Positions 15,512-24,207 of a DNA stretch of 64,000 bases are shown piece by piece. The stretch covers positions 502,146-566,145 of the forward strand of contig NZ_RDBL01000029.1 in assembly GCF_008042035.1 (NCBI RefSeq), given 5' to 3'. The DNA comes from Streptomyces sp. col6 (GTDB taxonomy: Bacteria > Actinomycetota > Actinomycetes > Streptomycetales > Streptomycetaceae). A program made the translations under genes and the position numbers. Under the pieces are notes generated by a model. The model was not told where the DNA came from. It did no database searches and saw only the letters and a program-made list of their open reading frames with translations. Each line of letters starts with the position of its first letter. Within the stretch, counting starts at the first letter, position 1.

Positions 15512-18151
15512 TCATCCCGCCGTGCAGGCCCGCCCGTTCAGCTTCACGGTGCCCGGGTCGGCCGCCGGGCCCGTACGGCTGCTGTTGAACCCGAAGTCGA
15601 TAGAGGCCCCGGGCGCGAGCGTCCGGTTCCAGGACAGCGGCGCGGCCGTCACCGTCCGCCCGTACTGGCCGATCTCGGCGCTCCAGGTGTGGCTGAGCTT
15701 CTGGTCGCCCGGCAGCAGCCAGGTCAGGGACCACGGGGTGACGGCCTCGCTGCCGGTGTTCTTCACCGTGACCGTGGTGGTCGAGCCGGTGCTCCACGGG
15801 TGCGAGGAGTACATCACCGTGCAGGCGCGCTCCGGTCCGGCGCCGTCGCCCGCGTCGTCCAGGTAGGAGGCGACGAAGGCCAGCGGCGCGTTCCAGTTGA
15901 TGGCGACCTCATTGGTGGCGTACGAGCCGTTGTCGTCGAGGTAGCACATCGCGGCGGCGCAGCCCTTGAGCTTGGCGGCGGCCTCCGGGTCGCCCGAGGT
16001 GGGCGCGGTCAGGTTCGGCCCGCCCGCGAGGGACCCGGCCGGCGGGTGCGGCAGGGACGGGTCCGACTCGTGCGCCCAGAACCGGTGGTGCTGGTTCTGC
16101 GAGAACCGCTCGCCGTAGCCGGTGACATACGACTGGTTGAGCGGGTTGCGCCCGAACAGGTAGTCCGCGCCGCGCAGGACGGCGTCCCGGTATCCGGCCT
16201 CGCCGGTGAGGTCGGCGGCGGTGGCCAGCACGATCATGTTGTTGAGGACCTGGCTGTTGGAGCCCCAGACGTAGTTCTGGTCCTTCGGCGCGTACGGCAC
16301 GCCGTACAGCTGGTCCGCGGTCTGCGCCGCGTACCGGTCGGCGGCCGTGGTGACCACGGACCGTACGTCGGCGAGCTGCGCGGACGTCAGGTCGTTCGGG
16401 ACCGTGGCCAGGGTCAGCACGCCGAGCCCGGCGGTGCCGCCCCACCACATGCCGCCGTCGGCGGGGAACGCCGCGTCCACGTCACCGTGGAGCGGCGAGT
16501 CGAGCAGCGCCTGCCGGTAGGTGTCCTTGCCCGTGGTGGTGAACAGCTCGGCGGCGGCCCAGTAGAACTCGTCGCTCACGTCGTTGTCCTCGTACGTCCC
16601 GCCCCCGACCCCGTCGGCCGGGCTGGCGTACACCGCCGGGTGGGCCTTCGCGGCGGCCCATGCCGTCTCGGCGGCGGTACGGCACTTCGCCGCGAAGTCC
16701 GCGTCGTACGGGGCGTACAGCCGGGCGCACTGGGCGGCGGTCGCGGCGAGGTTCAGGGTGGCGGCGGTCGTCGGCGGGTGCAGTTCGCGCTGCTCCGGGT
16801 CGAGTTCGGGCCGCATCGGGATGCCGGTCCAGTTGGCGTCGTGCACCTTGTGGTGCACCATGCCGGCCAGCGGCTTCCCGGCCGGGACCTGCATGCGCAG
16901 CAGGAAGTCCAGCTCCCAGCGCGCCTCGTCGAGGATGTCCGGCACCTCGTTGCCGTGCTCGGGCACCCGCAGCGCGCCGTCGCCCAGCTCGGCGGACTCC
17001 GCGCCGTCGGCGGTCAGCGTCCTCTCGTAGGTGTCCATCAACTCGGCGACCGCGATGCCGCCATTGACGACGTATTTGCCGTGGTCCCCGGCGTCGTACC
17101 AGCCGCCGCGCACATCGAGCCGGTAGTCGCAGACGCCCGCCTGGCACGGCACGTCCGTGTCGCCCTTGTTCGGCGCCACACCGAGGTGGCCGGCCGGGCG
17201 CGCGTACTCCGCGCCGACGAGGTCCGCGTCGATCGCGATGCCGCTGCGGTTCTGGTAGAAGTACGCCAGCGAGTCGGACCGCAGCCCGTCGTAGAGGTCC
17301 GCGCGGATCGAGAACGGCTCGCTGACCTGCCCGTCCGCCTCGACCGTGAAGCCGTCACCGGTCGCGGTGGCGTCGCTGAAGTCGAAGGTGTGCACGTTCT
17401 GCCGCGAGGTCGGGTCCTCGCCGCCCGGCACGGTGGTCCCGCTCGCGACGGTCGCCCCGTCGGCGGCCTTCAGCTTCCACGGCAGCGGGTCGGCGGCGTC
17501 GGTGACCAGGGTGCCGGTCTTGGGGCCCTTGGGCAGGTAGCCGACCTGGTTGACGCGTACGGGCGACCCGGTGTCGGGCTCGTACACGGGCGGCTCGGCG
17601 CCCCCGCGCAGCGACACGTCGTCCACACAGAAGGTGGCCGCCGCCGCACCCCCGCCGACCTGGAAGGCGACCTGCGCCCCGTCCTGGTCGGCGCTCGCGG
17701 TGAAGACGTGGGTGAAGGGGGCCGCCTCCGCGTCGATGTGATCGGTCGCGGAGAGGTCGGCGGTGTAGGGATCGGTCGCCATTTGCACGTTGGTGTGAAT
17801 GGAGAGCGGCGCGCTCGAACTCGCCGTGTACGTCAGCGTGTACGTCTCCCCCGCCACGAGCGGGATGTCGTTCTGCCCGATGATCGCGTCCCACGGGTTG
17901 GCGGTCCCGGCCGGTACGTCGGCGCAGAGCCGCCCGTCGACCACGGCGACGGGCGCGTTGGCCGTGGACCACCAGGGCGCGGTCCCGGCGGAGAAGTCAC
18001 CGTTGGTGATCTGCTCCGGCGCGGGCTCGTCGTCGGCGGCAGCGGCGGCCCCGGGCGCGGTGAGGAGGCCACCGCAGAGGGCGGCCAGAGCCACCACGCC
18101 GAACACACGACGTCTGCGCCGGACGGGGGACGGGGGCGAGAAGGCGTTCAC
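15512..18151 (-). CDS. Secreted GH9 endoglucanase with CBM4/9-like and CBM2 modules
   Basis: 879 residues from GTG 18151. A basic N-terminus (VRRRRR) and a hydrophobic core end near TAPGAAAA, giving a signal peptide. Then come a CBM4/9-type jelly-roll (~40-185), a CelD_N Ig-like domain (PVRVNQVGYLPKG, ~190-280), the GH9 catalytic domain (~285-765; DAGDHGKYV near 350 with the catalytic Asp pair, and NEVAINWNAP near 746 with the acid Glu), and a C-terminal CBM2 (~775-879) with conserved Trp residues. It should cleave cellulose outside the cell. Two CebR boxes lie upstream, so induction by cello-oligosaccharides is expected. Confidence 0.95.
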   Translation of the reverse strand: MNAFSPPSPVRRRRRVFGVVALAALCGGLLTAPGAAAAADDEPAPEQITNGDFSAGTAPWWSTANAPVAVVDGRLCADVPAGTANPWDAIIGQNDIPLVAGETYTLTYTASSSAPLSIHTNVQMATDPYTADLSATDHIDAEAAPFTHVFTASADQDGAQVAFQVGGGAAAATFCVDDVSLRGGAEPPVYEPDTGSPVRVNQVGYLPKGPKTGTLVTDAADPLPWKLKAADGATVASGTTVPGGEDPTSRQNVHTFDFSDATATGDGFTVEADGQVSEPFSIRADLYDGLRSDSLAYFYQNRSGIAIDADLVGAEYARPAGHLGVAPNKGDTDVPCQAGVCDYRLDVRGGWYDAGDHGKYVVNGGIAVAELMDTYERTLTADGAESAELGDGALRVPEHGNEVPDILDEARWELDFLLRMQVPAGKPLAGMVHHKVHDANWTGIPMRPELDPEQRELHPPTTAATLNLAATAAQCARLYAPYDADFAAKCRTAAETAWAAAKAHPAVYASPADGVGGGTYEDNDVSDEFYWAAAELFTTTGKDTYRQALLDSPLHGDVDAAFPADGGMWWGGTAGLGVLTLATVPNDLTSAQLADVRSVVTTAADRYAAQTADQLYGVPYAPKDQNYVWGSNSQVLNNMIVLATAADLTGEAGYRDAVLRGADYLFGRNPLNQSYVTGYGERFSQNQHHRFWAHESDPSLPHPPAGSLAGGPNLTAPTSGDPEAAAKLKGCAAAMCYLDDNGSYATNEVAINWNAPLAFVASYLDDAGDGAGPERACTVMYSSHPWSTGSTTTVTVKNTGSEAVTPWSLTWLLPGDQKLSHTWSAEIGQYGRTVTAAPLSWNRTLAPGASIDFGFNSSRTGPAADPGTVKLNGRACTAG

Positions 18152-18186
18152 CGGGAGCCTTTCGACGTGGGGGCCGGAGACAGGGA

Positions 18187-18200
18187 TGGGAGCGCTCCCA
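18187..18200. promoter_or_regulatory. CebR box, perfect
   Basis: TGGGAGCGCTCCCA is exactly the 14-bp palindrome bound by the cellobiose repressor CebR. It lies 36 bases upstream of the GH9 start on the minus strand. Confidence 0.92.
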
Positions 18201-18231
18201 CAACAGATGGGCATGCCGGGGAGGCGCACCA

Positions 18232-18245
18232 TGGGAGCGGTCCCA
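18232..18245. promoter_or_regulatory. Second CebR-like box
   Basis: TGGGAGCGGTCCCA differs from the CebR consensus at one central position. It is centred 45 bases (about four helical turns) from the first box, which would permit cooperative binding. Confidence 0.8.
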
Positions 18246-18310
18246 TCGCTGCGCAGTCATTGTGGGGCGAGGGGCGCCTGATGCGCCAGGGTCATGACAG
18301 GACGAGGTTG

Positions 18311-18365
18311 CGAAACCAGCCCCTCCGGCGCTTGAGGAGCGGGGGTCCGGGGGCAGCGCCCCCGC
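18311..18365. repeat. Streptomyces intergenic repeat
   Basis: It contains AGCCCCTCCGGCGCTTGAGG and GGGGTCCGGGGGCAGCGCCC, the same family as the copies at 11036-11096 and 46190-46239. Its GC-rich end merges into the 45-bp inverted repeat. Confidence 0.6.
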
Positions 18366-18453
18366 GCAGACAGCCCGCGCCGGGCGGGGCGGGCCGCACA
18401 CCACCGCACCCGCCCCGCCCGGCGCGGGCTGTCTGCGCGGGGGCGCTGCCCCC
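18349..18453. repeat. Perfect 45-bp inverted repeat with 15-base spacer
   Basis: Arms 18349-18393 and 18409-18453 are exact reverse complements, checked base by base. The spacer is 18394-18408. It lies 20 bases downstream of the cutC stop and could act as a very strong terminator, but it is far longer than the other terminators here and embeds repeat-family sequence. Confidence 0.88.
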
Positions 18454-18473
18454 CACGCACCCCGCCCCCGCGG

Positions 18474-19163
18474 CTACGCGTCCAGCACGTCCCGCCACTC
18501 CCGTACCGCCGCCGCGTCCACCGGCCCGGACCAGCCCCGCGGCCGGGCGGCACCACCGATGTGCACCGCATCGATCCCCGCGGCCAGCAACTCCGGCAGA
18601 TGCTCCAGCCGGAGCCCGCCGCCCACAAGGATCCGCGGCTCGTACCCCGGCTCGCCCGCGCGCCCCGCCTCGGCCACCAGCGTCGGAATCCCCGCGTCCA
18701 CCCCGGCGGCCGCCCCGGCCGTCAGATACGTGTCCAGCCCCGGCAGATCCGCCAGGGCCTTCCGCAGGGCATCCCTGTCCGCCGCCCGGTCGATCGCACG
18801 GTGGAACGTCCAGCGGCACCCGTCCAGCTCGGCGACCAGCCGCTCGACCGCCACCAGGTCCGGATTGCCGTCCGCGTCCAGGAAGCCGAGCACGAACTCG
18901 TCCGCACCCTCCGCCCGCAGCTCACGCGCCTTGCGTACGAGTATGTCGACATCGCCGGCCGCGAAGCCGTCGGCGACCCTGAGCATCACGCGCAGCGGAA
19001 TGTCCACCGCGGCGCGGATCGCCGCGAAGGTCGCACAGGACGGGGTGAGGCCGTCCGCCGCCATGTCGGTGACCAGCTCAAGCCGGTCCGCACCACCCGC
19101 CCGGGCAGCGACCGCGTCCTCCGCGTCGAGAGCGATCACCTCCAGGACTGCACGGTTGCTCAT
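18474..19163 (-). CDS. cutC: CutC-family protein
   Basis: 229 residues. A TIM-barrel CutC homologue: EVIALDAEDAVAARAGGADR at the N-terminus, then DGLTPS, MLRVADGF, EFVLGFLD, and TFHRAID in the middle. The family was named for copper homeostasis in E. coli, but direct copper handling by CutC is disputed. Here it is divergent from a copper-exporting ATPase gene, which at least places it in a copper context. The two start sites are 251 bases apart. Confidence 0.9.
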   Translation of the reverse strand: MSNRAVLEVIALDAEDAVAARAGGADRLELVTDMAADGLTPSCATFAAIRAAVDIPLRVMLRVADGFAAGDVDILVRKARELRAEGADEFVLGFLDADGNPDLVAVERLVAELDGCRWTFHRAIDRAADRDALRKALADLPGLDTYLTAGAAAGVDAGIPTLVAEAGRAGEPGYEPRILVGGGLRLEHLPELLAAGIDAVHIGGAARPRGWSGPVDAAAVREWRDVLDA

Positions 19164-19373
19164 GGGAACCCAATCCTCCAGGAAGCAGCTACAGGTCTAG
19201 TCCAATGGCCCAGCCTACGGGGCGGTAGGCCGGGGGCGCAGCCCCACCGTGAACGTGAAGATACGCGAGGTCAAACGCGTGACGGACGACCGCTCACGGG
19301 GCGGCCCGCGCATCCACGGCGGATCACCCTTGCCCCGACATAGGGGGTGGGGGTATACATGAAGCAGAGGGAG

Positions 19374-19390
19374 ATACCCCCAGGGGGTAT
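19374..19390. promoter_or_regulatory. CsoR-type copper operator
   Basis: ATACCCCCAGGGGGTAT is a perfect 8-bp-arm dyad around a central A and fits the ATACCCC...GGGGTAT operators bound by apo-CsoR in Streptomyces. It lies 24 bases upstream of the copA start. A degenerate second copy (TAGGGGGTGGGGGTATA) begins near 19341. No csoR gene is in the window. Confidence 0.85.
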
Positions 19391-19414
19391 ATAGAAGCCG
19401 ATCGAGGAGGGCCC

Positions 19415-21676
19415 GTGTCCACGCACACCACAGCCACCGCAGCCACCGCCGAGGTCGAGCTGGCCATCGGAGGCATGACGTGTGCCTCCTGCGCGGCCCG
19501 TATCGAGAAGAAGCTCAACCGGATGGACGGCGTCACCGCGACGGTCAACTACGCCACGGAGAAGGCCCGCGTCAGCTACGACGACGGCGCCGGGGTCTCC
19601 GTACAGGACCTGATCGCCACGGTCGAGAGGACCGGGTACACCGCGCAGGAGCCCGCACCCCCGGCGCGTACGCCCGAGGAAACGGCCGAACCACCCGTCC
19701 AGGAGACGGACACGTTGCGGCAGCGGCTGATCACGGCGGTCCTCCTCGCCGTGCCGGTGATCCTGATGTCGATGATCCCGGCGCTCCAGTTCGACAACTG
19801 GCAGTGGCTCTCCCTGACCCTGGCGGCGCCTGTCGTCACCTACGCCGGCTGGCCCTTCCACCGCGCCGCGTGGACCAACGCGCGGCACGGCGCGGCCACG
19901 ATGGACACGCTGATCTCGGTCGGTACGTCGGCCGCGTTCCTGTGGTCGGTGTGGGCGCTGTTCTTCGGCACCGCCGGGATGACCGGCATGACGCACCCCT
20001 TCGAGCTGACGATCGGCCGCAGCGACGGTTCCGGGAACATCTACCTCGAAGCGGCGGCGGGCGTCACCGCGTTCATCCTCGCGGGGCGCTGGTTCGAGGC
20101 CCGCTCCAAGCGGAAGGCGGGCGCCGCGCTGCGGGCGCTGCTCGAACTGGGCGCCAAGGAGGTCACGGTCCTGCGCGACGGCCGCGAGGTGACCGTGGAC
20201 ACGGCGGACCTCCGGGCCGGCGACCGCTTCCTGGTCCGGCCGGGCGAGAAGATCGCCACGGACGGCGTGGTCGTCGAGGGCTCGTCCGCCGTGGACGCGT
20301 CCATGCTGACCGGCGAGTCCGTCCCGGTGGAGGTCTCCACGGGCGACGCGGTGACCGGTGCGACGCTGAACGCCGGCGGCCGGCTCGTCGTCGAGGCGAC
20401 CCGCGTCGGCGCGGACACCCAGCTCGCCCGGATGGCGAAGCTCGTCGAGGACGCGCAGAACGGCAAGGCGGCCGCGCAGCGGCTGGCGGACCGGATCTCG
20501 GCGGTGTTCGTCCCCGTGGTCATCGTGCTCGCGCTGGGCACGCTGGGCTTCTGGCTGGCGAGCGGGGCGGGTCTCACGGCCGCGTTCACGGCGGCGGTCG
20601 CCGTCCTGATCATCGCCTGCCCGTGCGCCCTGGGCCTCGCGACCCCGACCGCGCTCATGGTCGGCACCGGACGCGGCGCCCAGCTCGGCATCCTCATCAA
20701 GGGCCCCGAAGTCCTGGAATCCACCCGCCGCATCGACACCATCGTCCTCGACAAGACCGGCACCGTCACCACCGGCCGCATGACCCTCCAGGCCGTCCAC
20801 ACGGCCGCCGGAACCACCGACACCGACGTCCTCCGCCTGGCCGGAGCCCTGGAACACGCCTCGGAACACCCCATCGCCCAGGCCGTCGCCACCGCAGCCA
20901 CCGAACGCACCGGCACCCTCCCCACCCCCGAGGACTTCGCCAACGTCCCCGGCCTCGGCGTCCAGGGCGTCGTCGACGGACACGCCGTCCTCGTGGGCCG
21001 CGAACAGCTGCTCGCCGAGTGGGAGATCCGCCTCCCCGCGGACCTGGCCGCCCGCAAGGCCGAGGCGGAGGCCGCCGGCCGGACGGCCGTCGCGGTCGCC
21101 TGGGACGGCGAGGCGCGCGCGGTCCTGGAGGTCGCCGACGCGGTCAAGGACACCAGCGCCGAGGCCATCGTCCGGCTGCGCCGGCTCGGCCTCACCCCGA
21201 TCCTGCTGACCGGCGACAACCGGGCGGTCGCGGAGTCGGTCGCGGCCGAGGTCGGGATCGACGAGGTGTACGCGGAGGTCCTGCCGCAGGACAAGGTGGA
21301 CGTCGTCAAGCGCCTCCAGGCGGAGGGCCGTTCGGTGGCGATGGTCGGCGACGGCGTGAACGACGCGGCCGCCCTCGCCCAGGCCGACCTGGGCCTGGCG
21401 ATGGGCACCGGCACCGACGCGGCGATCGAGGCGGGCGACCTGACCCTGGTCCGCGGCGACCTCCGCGCGGCCCCGGACGCGATCCGCCTGGCCCGCCGGA
21501 CGCTGGGCACGATCCGGACGAACCTGTTCTGGGCGTTCGCGTACAACGTGGCCGCGCTGCCGCTGGCCGCGGCGGGGCTGCTGAACCCGATGATCGCGGG
21601 CGCGGCGATGGCCTTCTCGTCGGTCTTCGTGGTCGGCAACTCACTGCGGCTGCGGGGGTTCCGGGCGGAGGCGTAG
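19415..21676 (+). CDS. copA: Copper-exporting P1B-type ATPase CopA
   Basis: 753 residues from GTG 19415. One N-terminal heavy-metal-associated domain with GMTCASC (residues 20-26), eight predicted membrane helices, actuator TGES in MLTGESVP, the membrane metal site CPC near residue 402, phosphorylation motif DKTGT near 446, the SEHP histidine-proline motif, the GDGVND hinge, and the C-terminal AFSSVFVVGN segment with the conserved Met-Ser pair. It exports Cu(I) from the cytoplasm. A CsoR-type operator lies just upstream. No CopZ chaperone gene is adjacent. Confidence 0.95.
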   Translation: MSTHTTATAATAEVELAIGGMTCASCAARIEKKLNRMDGVTATVNYATEKARVSYDDGAGVSVQDLIATVERTGYTAQEPAPPARTPEETAEPPVQETDTLRQRLITAVLLAVPVILMSMIPALQFDNWQWLSLTLAAPVVTYAGWPFHRAAWTNARHGAATMDTLISVGTSAAFLWSVWALFFGTAGMTGMTHPFELTIGRSDGSGNIYLEAAAGVTAFILAGRWFEARSKRKAGAALRALLELGAKEVTVLRDGREVTVDTADLRAGDRFLVRPGEKIATDGVVVEGSSAVDASMLTGESVPVEVSTGDAVTGATLNAGGRLVVEATRVGADTQLARMAKLVEDAQNGKAAAQRLADRISAVFVPVVIVLALGTLGFWLASGAGLTAAFTAAVAVLIIACPCALGLATPTALMVGTGRGAQLGILIKGPEVLESTRRIDTIVLDKTGTVTTGRMTLQAVHTAAGTTDTDVLRLAGALEHASEHPIAQAVATAATERTGTLPTPEDFANVPGLGVQGVVDGHAVLVGREQLLAEWEIRLPADLAARKAEAEAAGRTAVAVAWDGEARAVLEVADAVKDTSAEAIVRLRRLGLTPILLTGDNRAVAESVAAEVGIDEVYAEVLPQDKVDVVKRLQAEGRSVAMVGDGVNDAAALAQADLGLAMGTGTDAAIEAGDLTLVRGDLRAAPDAIRLARRTLGTIRTNLFWAFAYNVAALPLAAAGLLNPMIAGAAMAFSSVFVVGNSLRLRGFRAEA

Positions 21677-21688
21677 GGCGTACGCCTG

Positions 21689-22240
21689 TCAGCCTCGGCG
21701 CTCCGCCCACTCCTCGTACAGCAGGCCGTAGACCACCCGGTCGTACCAGCGGTCGCCGACGCGGACGGCGGAGCGCCGGCGTCCTTCCTCCACGAACCCG
21801 GCGCGCCGGAAGGTCCGCATGGCGCGCTCGTTGCCGCTCCAAGTGTCGAGCTCGACGCGCCGGATCCCGCACGCGCCGAAGAGGTGCTCAAGCAGCAGCC
21901 CCAGGGCCTCGGAGCCGTATCCGCCTCCCCAGTGGCTGCGCTCGCCGATGGTGATGCCCACCGTCGCCTGCCGGGTGAACGGTTCGACGTCGCGGTAGTC
22001 GACGGTGCCGATGACCCGCCCGTCGGCCAGGTCCTCCACGGTGAGCGAGGCCTCCGTACGCGGGTCCTGCCGGAGCCTCGCGTCGTGGAACCCCTCCAGG
22101 GCCTCACGGGTGATGGGCCCGTAGTGCGGGTCGCCACCGGTGGCCCAGTGCACGACCTCGGGGTCGTTGCGCCACCGCAGGTGGGCGTCCAGGTCGGAGG
22201 CCCACAGGGCGCGTATGCGAACGAGCTTTCCCTCAATCAT
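21689..22240 (-). CDS. GNAT N-acetyltransferase, RimJ/RimL-like
   Basis: 183 residues. GNAT fold of the Acetyltransf_3 type: LVRIRALWASDLDAHLRW at the N-terminus and an acetyl-CoA loop around GERSHWGGGYGSEALGLL. It should transfer acetyl to a protein N-terminus, amino sugar or small amine; the substrate is unknown. It is convergent with copA with 12 bases between stops. The start is used 42 bases upstream of the stop of a second acetyltransferase gene on the same strand. Confidence 0.85.
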   Translation of the reverse strand: MIEGKLVRIRALWASDLDAHLRWRNDPEVVHWATGGDPHYGPITREALEGFHDARLRQDPRTEASLTVEDLADGRVIGTVDYRDVEPFTRQATVGITIGERSHWGGGYGSEALGLLLEHLFGACGIRRVELDTWSGNERAMRTFRRAGFVEEGRRRSAVRVGDRWYDRVVYGLLYEEWAERRG

Positions 22241-22281
22241 GCGGTGATCGTAAAGGAGCCGCTACGGCGTAGGACCGGCCC

Positions 22282-22896
22282 TCAGCGCACGATCCGCGCC
22301 TCCAAACGCCCCCGCACGTCCGGCCACTCCTCCGCCGTGATCGAGAAGATCGCCGAGTCCCGCAGCCGGCCTTCCTCGCCGGGTGCCCAGGACGGGGACC
22401 AGTTGCGCAGGACGCCCTCGAAGCGCGCGCCCACCGACTCGATCGCGGCCCGCGAACGCCGGTTGCGGGCGTCGGTCTTGAGGTCCACCCGCGCCACGCC
22501 CCACACCTCGAACGCGTGGCGGAAGAGCAGGTACTTGGACTCGGTGTTCACGCCGGTTCCCTGCGCGGACGCGGCGAGCCAGGTGAAGCCGACCTCGATC
22601 GCGGTGAGGCTGTCCTCGTCCAGCCAGGAGCGCGGCTCCCAGTACGCCGTGGCCCCGACGACCTGTCCGGAGGCCCGGTCCACCTGCACGTACGGCGCGA
22701 GCTTCCCGTCGGCCGCCCGCCCCAACTGGGCGTCGATGTAACCCTCGACCTCCCCTGGCCCCGGCACCCAGGTGAACCCGTACGAGTCCCGGTTCTCCTG
22801 TCCGGCCCGCAACAGCCCTTCCGCGTGCCGGTGTTCAAGTGGTTCGAGCCGCACCCGCGAACCCTCCAGAACCGGTCCCGCCAGCACGAAAGCCAT
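22282..22896 (-). CDS. GNAT N-acetyltransferase
   Basis: 204 residues. It begins with the Acetyltransf_3 signature LEGSRVRLEPLEHRHAEGLL. The CoA-binding segment is unusual in form (ASAQGTGVNTESKYLLFRHA, i.e. GTGVNTE instead of the usual Q/RxxGxG/A), which matches a subgroup I remember as common in actinomycetes. Substrate unknown. It sits directly upstream of, and in the same direction as, the acetyltransferase at 21689-22240, so the two may be co-transcribed. Confidence 0.82.
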   Translation of the reverse strand: MAFVLAGPVLEGSRVRLEPLEHRHAEGLLRAGQENRDSYGFTWVPGPGEVEGYIDAQLGRAADGKLAPYVQVDRASGQVVGATAYWEPRSWLDEDSLTAIEVGFTWLAASAQGTGVNTESKYLLFRHAFEVWGVARVDLKTDARNRRSRAAIESVGARFEGVLRNWSPSWAPGEEGRLRDSAIFSITAEEWPDVRGRLEARIVR

Positions 22897-23050
22897 CGCT
22901 CCCCCATCCCGTCACCGGGCCCGCGACCGCGCGCCCGTGCGTAGGTTTCCAGAGCCGCCACACGCGTGTCGCGCGAATATGTCCGCAGGCCGGAGCCGCA
23001 TACGCAGGCCCCGCCCCGCCGTTGTCAGTCCCGCCGCCTACGCTCGCCGC

Positions 23051-23602
23051 ATGACTTGGATCCACGACGCGTACGGCTTGCCGGGCCACGAGGTCAATCT
23101 CGTCTTCGCCCGGGGCACGTCCCTCGCCGCGCTCACCGCCGGGCTGCGCGAGCTGAACCGCGAACCGCTCGCCGAGGGTGAGGAGGGCGGCTGGGCCTGG
23201 GTGGTGCACGACATGGTCAACGACGAGCTGGAGGACTACGAGAACGTCGACTACACGCGCGTCTGCCCGCCGGGCGCCGAGGTCGCCGTGCTCGTGACCG
23301 AGCCGTGCAGTGCCAAGGCGCACGCGCCGGACTTCACGTATCTGCGCGACGGCAAATGGACGCTGCACTTCAGCTTCGAGGACCTGGAGCAGCGCGTCGG
23401 CGACAACCCCGACTACATGTCGGCCGAGCTGCTCGCCGCGAACCTCATAGGCCCGGACGCGGAATGCCTCGCGTGGGAGACCGATCCGGCCCACGACTGC
23501 GACGCGCACGACTTCGACCGCGAGGAGCGGATCGTGCGGGCGATAGCCGCGTGCTTCGCCCTGCCGTCGCCGCCGCTCGCCCCGGAGGTGGTCGCGGCGT
23601 GA
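23051..23602 (+). CDS. DUF6461-family protein, first of a tandem pair
   Basis: 183 residues from ATG 23051 (MTWIHDAYGLPG). Shared layout with the next gene: an N-terminal FARGTSLAALTAGLREL segment, GGWAWVVHD, and a Cys/acidic C-terminal region ending in a helix. I recognise it as the DUF6461 family, often present in tandem in Streptomyces; no activity is known. The stop overlaps the GTG of the following gene (GTGA). Confidence 0.75.
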   Translation: MTWIHDAYGLPGHEVNLVFARGTSLAALTAGLRELNREPLAEGEEGGWAWVVHDMVNDELEDYENVDYTRVCPPGAEVAVLVTEPCSAKAHAPDFTYLRDGKWTLHFSFEDLEQRVGDNPDYMSAELLAANLIGPDAECLAWETDPAHDCDAHDFDREERIVRAIAACFALPSPPLAPEVVAA

Positions 23603-24147
23603 GCACGCCCCTCCTTCCCCCGGACACGTTCGTCACGTACGCCAGGGGCATCGACCTGCCCACGTTCAGCGGCATCTGCGCCGACGTGGGCCTCCCCTCC
23701 CGCACTCAGGGCGCGGCGGACGGCTGGGTCTGGGTGACGCACGACGCGGCCACCAGCAACGGCGGGGCGGTGGCGGACCAGGCGGGTTTCGTCACCGGGT
23801 TCCGCTACGAGGAGCGGTTCGGGAGCCCCAACCCGGTGGAGACGGTGTTCCTGGCCTCCACCCCGGCCTGCGAGTGCCCGCACGGGCAGAACTACATGGT
23901 TCCGCACTGCGAGGCGCACCCGTTCCACTTCATCCACAGCCGGCGCGGCTTCTCCACGACGTACTTCAACATGGGCCGGCGCCGTGAGTCCCGCCGCTCC
24001 GGCGACCTTCTCGTACGCGAGCTGCTGGCCGCCGGAATCGTCGGCCGGGAGACCCCGCGCTACGAGACCGAGCCCGGGTTCAACGAGGACGGCGCCGTGA
24101 CCCTGCGGCTCATCGCCGACCGCTTCGGGCTGCCCGCCACGGTCTGA
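23599..24147 (+). CDS. DUF6461-family protein, second of a tandem pair
   Basis: 182 residues from GTG 23599, in a GTGA overlap with the upstream gene. It has the same order of segments as its neighbour (TYARGIDLPTFSGICADVG, DGWVWVTHDA, C-terminal LRLIADRFGLP), indicating an old tandem duplication that has diverged strongly. A Cys/His cluster (CECPHGQ and VPHCEAHPFHF) is present only here and could bind metal; that is inference. Function unknown. Confidence 0.74.
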   Translation: MSTPLLPPDTFVTYARGIDLPTFSGICADVGLPSRTQGAADGWVWVTHDAATSNGGAVADQAGFVTGFRYEERFGSPNPVETVFLASTPACECPHGQNYMVPHCEAHPFHFIHSRRGFSTTYFNMGRRRESRRSGDLLVRELLAAGIVGRETPRYETEPGFNEDGAVTLRLIADRFGLPATV

Positions 24148-24159
24148 CGCGACCGGCGC

Positions 24160-24196
24160 GCCCGGCGGCCCGCATGTGACGGGCGAGCCGCCGGGC
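24160..24196. terminator. Stem-loop terminator between convergent genes
   Basis: GCCCGGCGGC (24160-24169) pairs exactly with GCCGCCGGGC (24187-24196). It lies between the stops of the DUF6461 pair and the convergent mycothiol-enzyme gene. Confidence 0.7.
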
Positions 24197-24207
24197 AGCG
24201 CGACGCC

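Larger units (their letters stand above)
18152..18473. other. Intergenic region between GH9 gene and cutC
   Basis: Both flanking genes run on the minus strand, so this 322-base region carries the GH9 promoter, the two CebR boxes and, nearer cutC, repeat DNA and a 45-bp inverted repeat likely to end cutC transcription. No extra gene seen. Confidence 0.65.

Noticed and set aside
15689..18982. 1097-codon open frame antisense to the GH9 gene and cutC
   Set aside because: Shadow frame: low-complexity Val/Gly/Arg sequence crossing two real genes and intergenic repeats.
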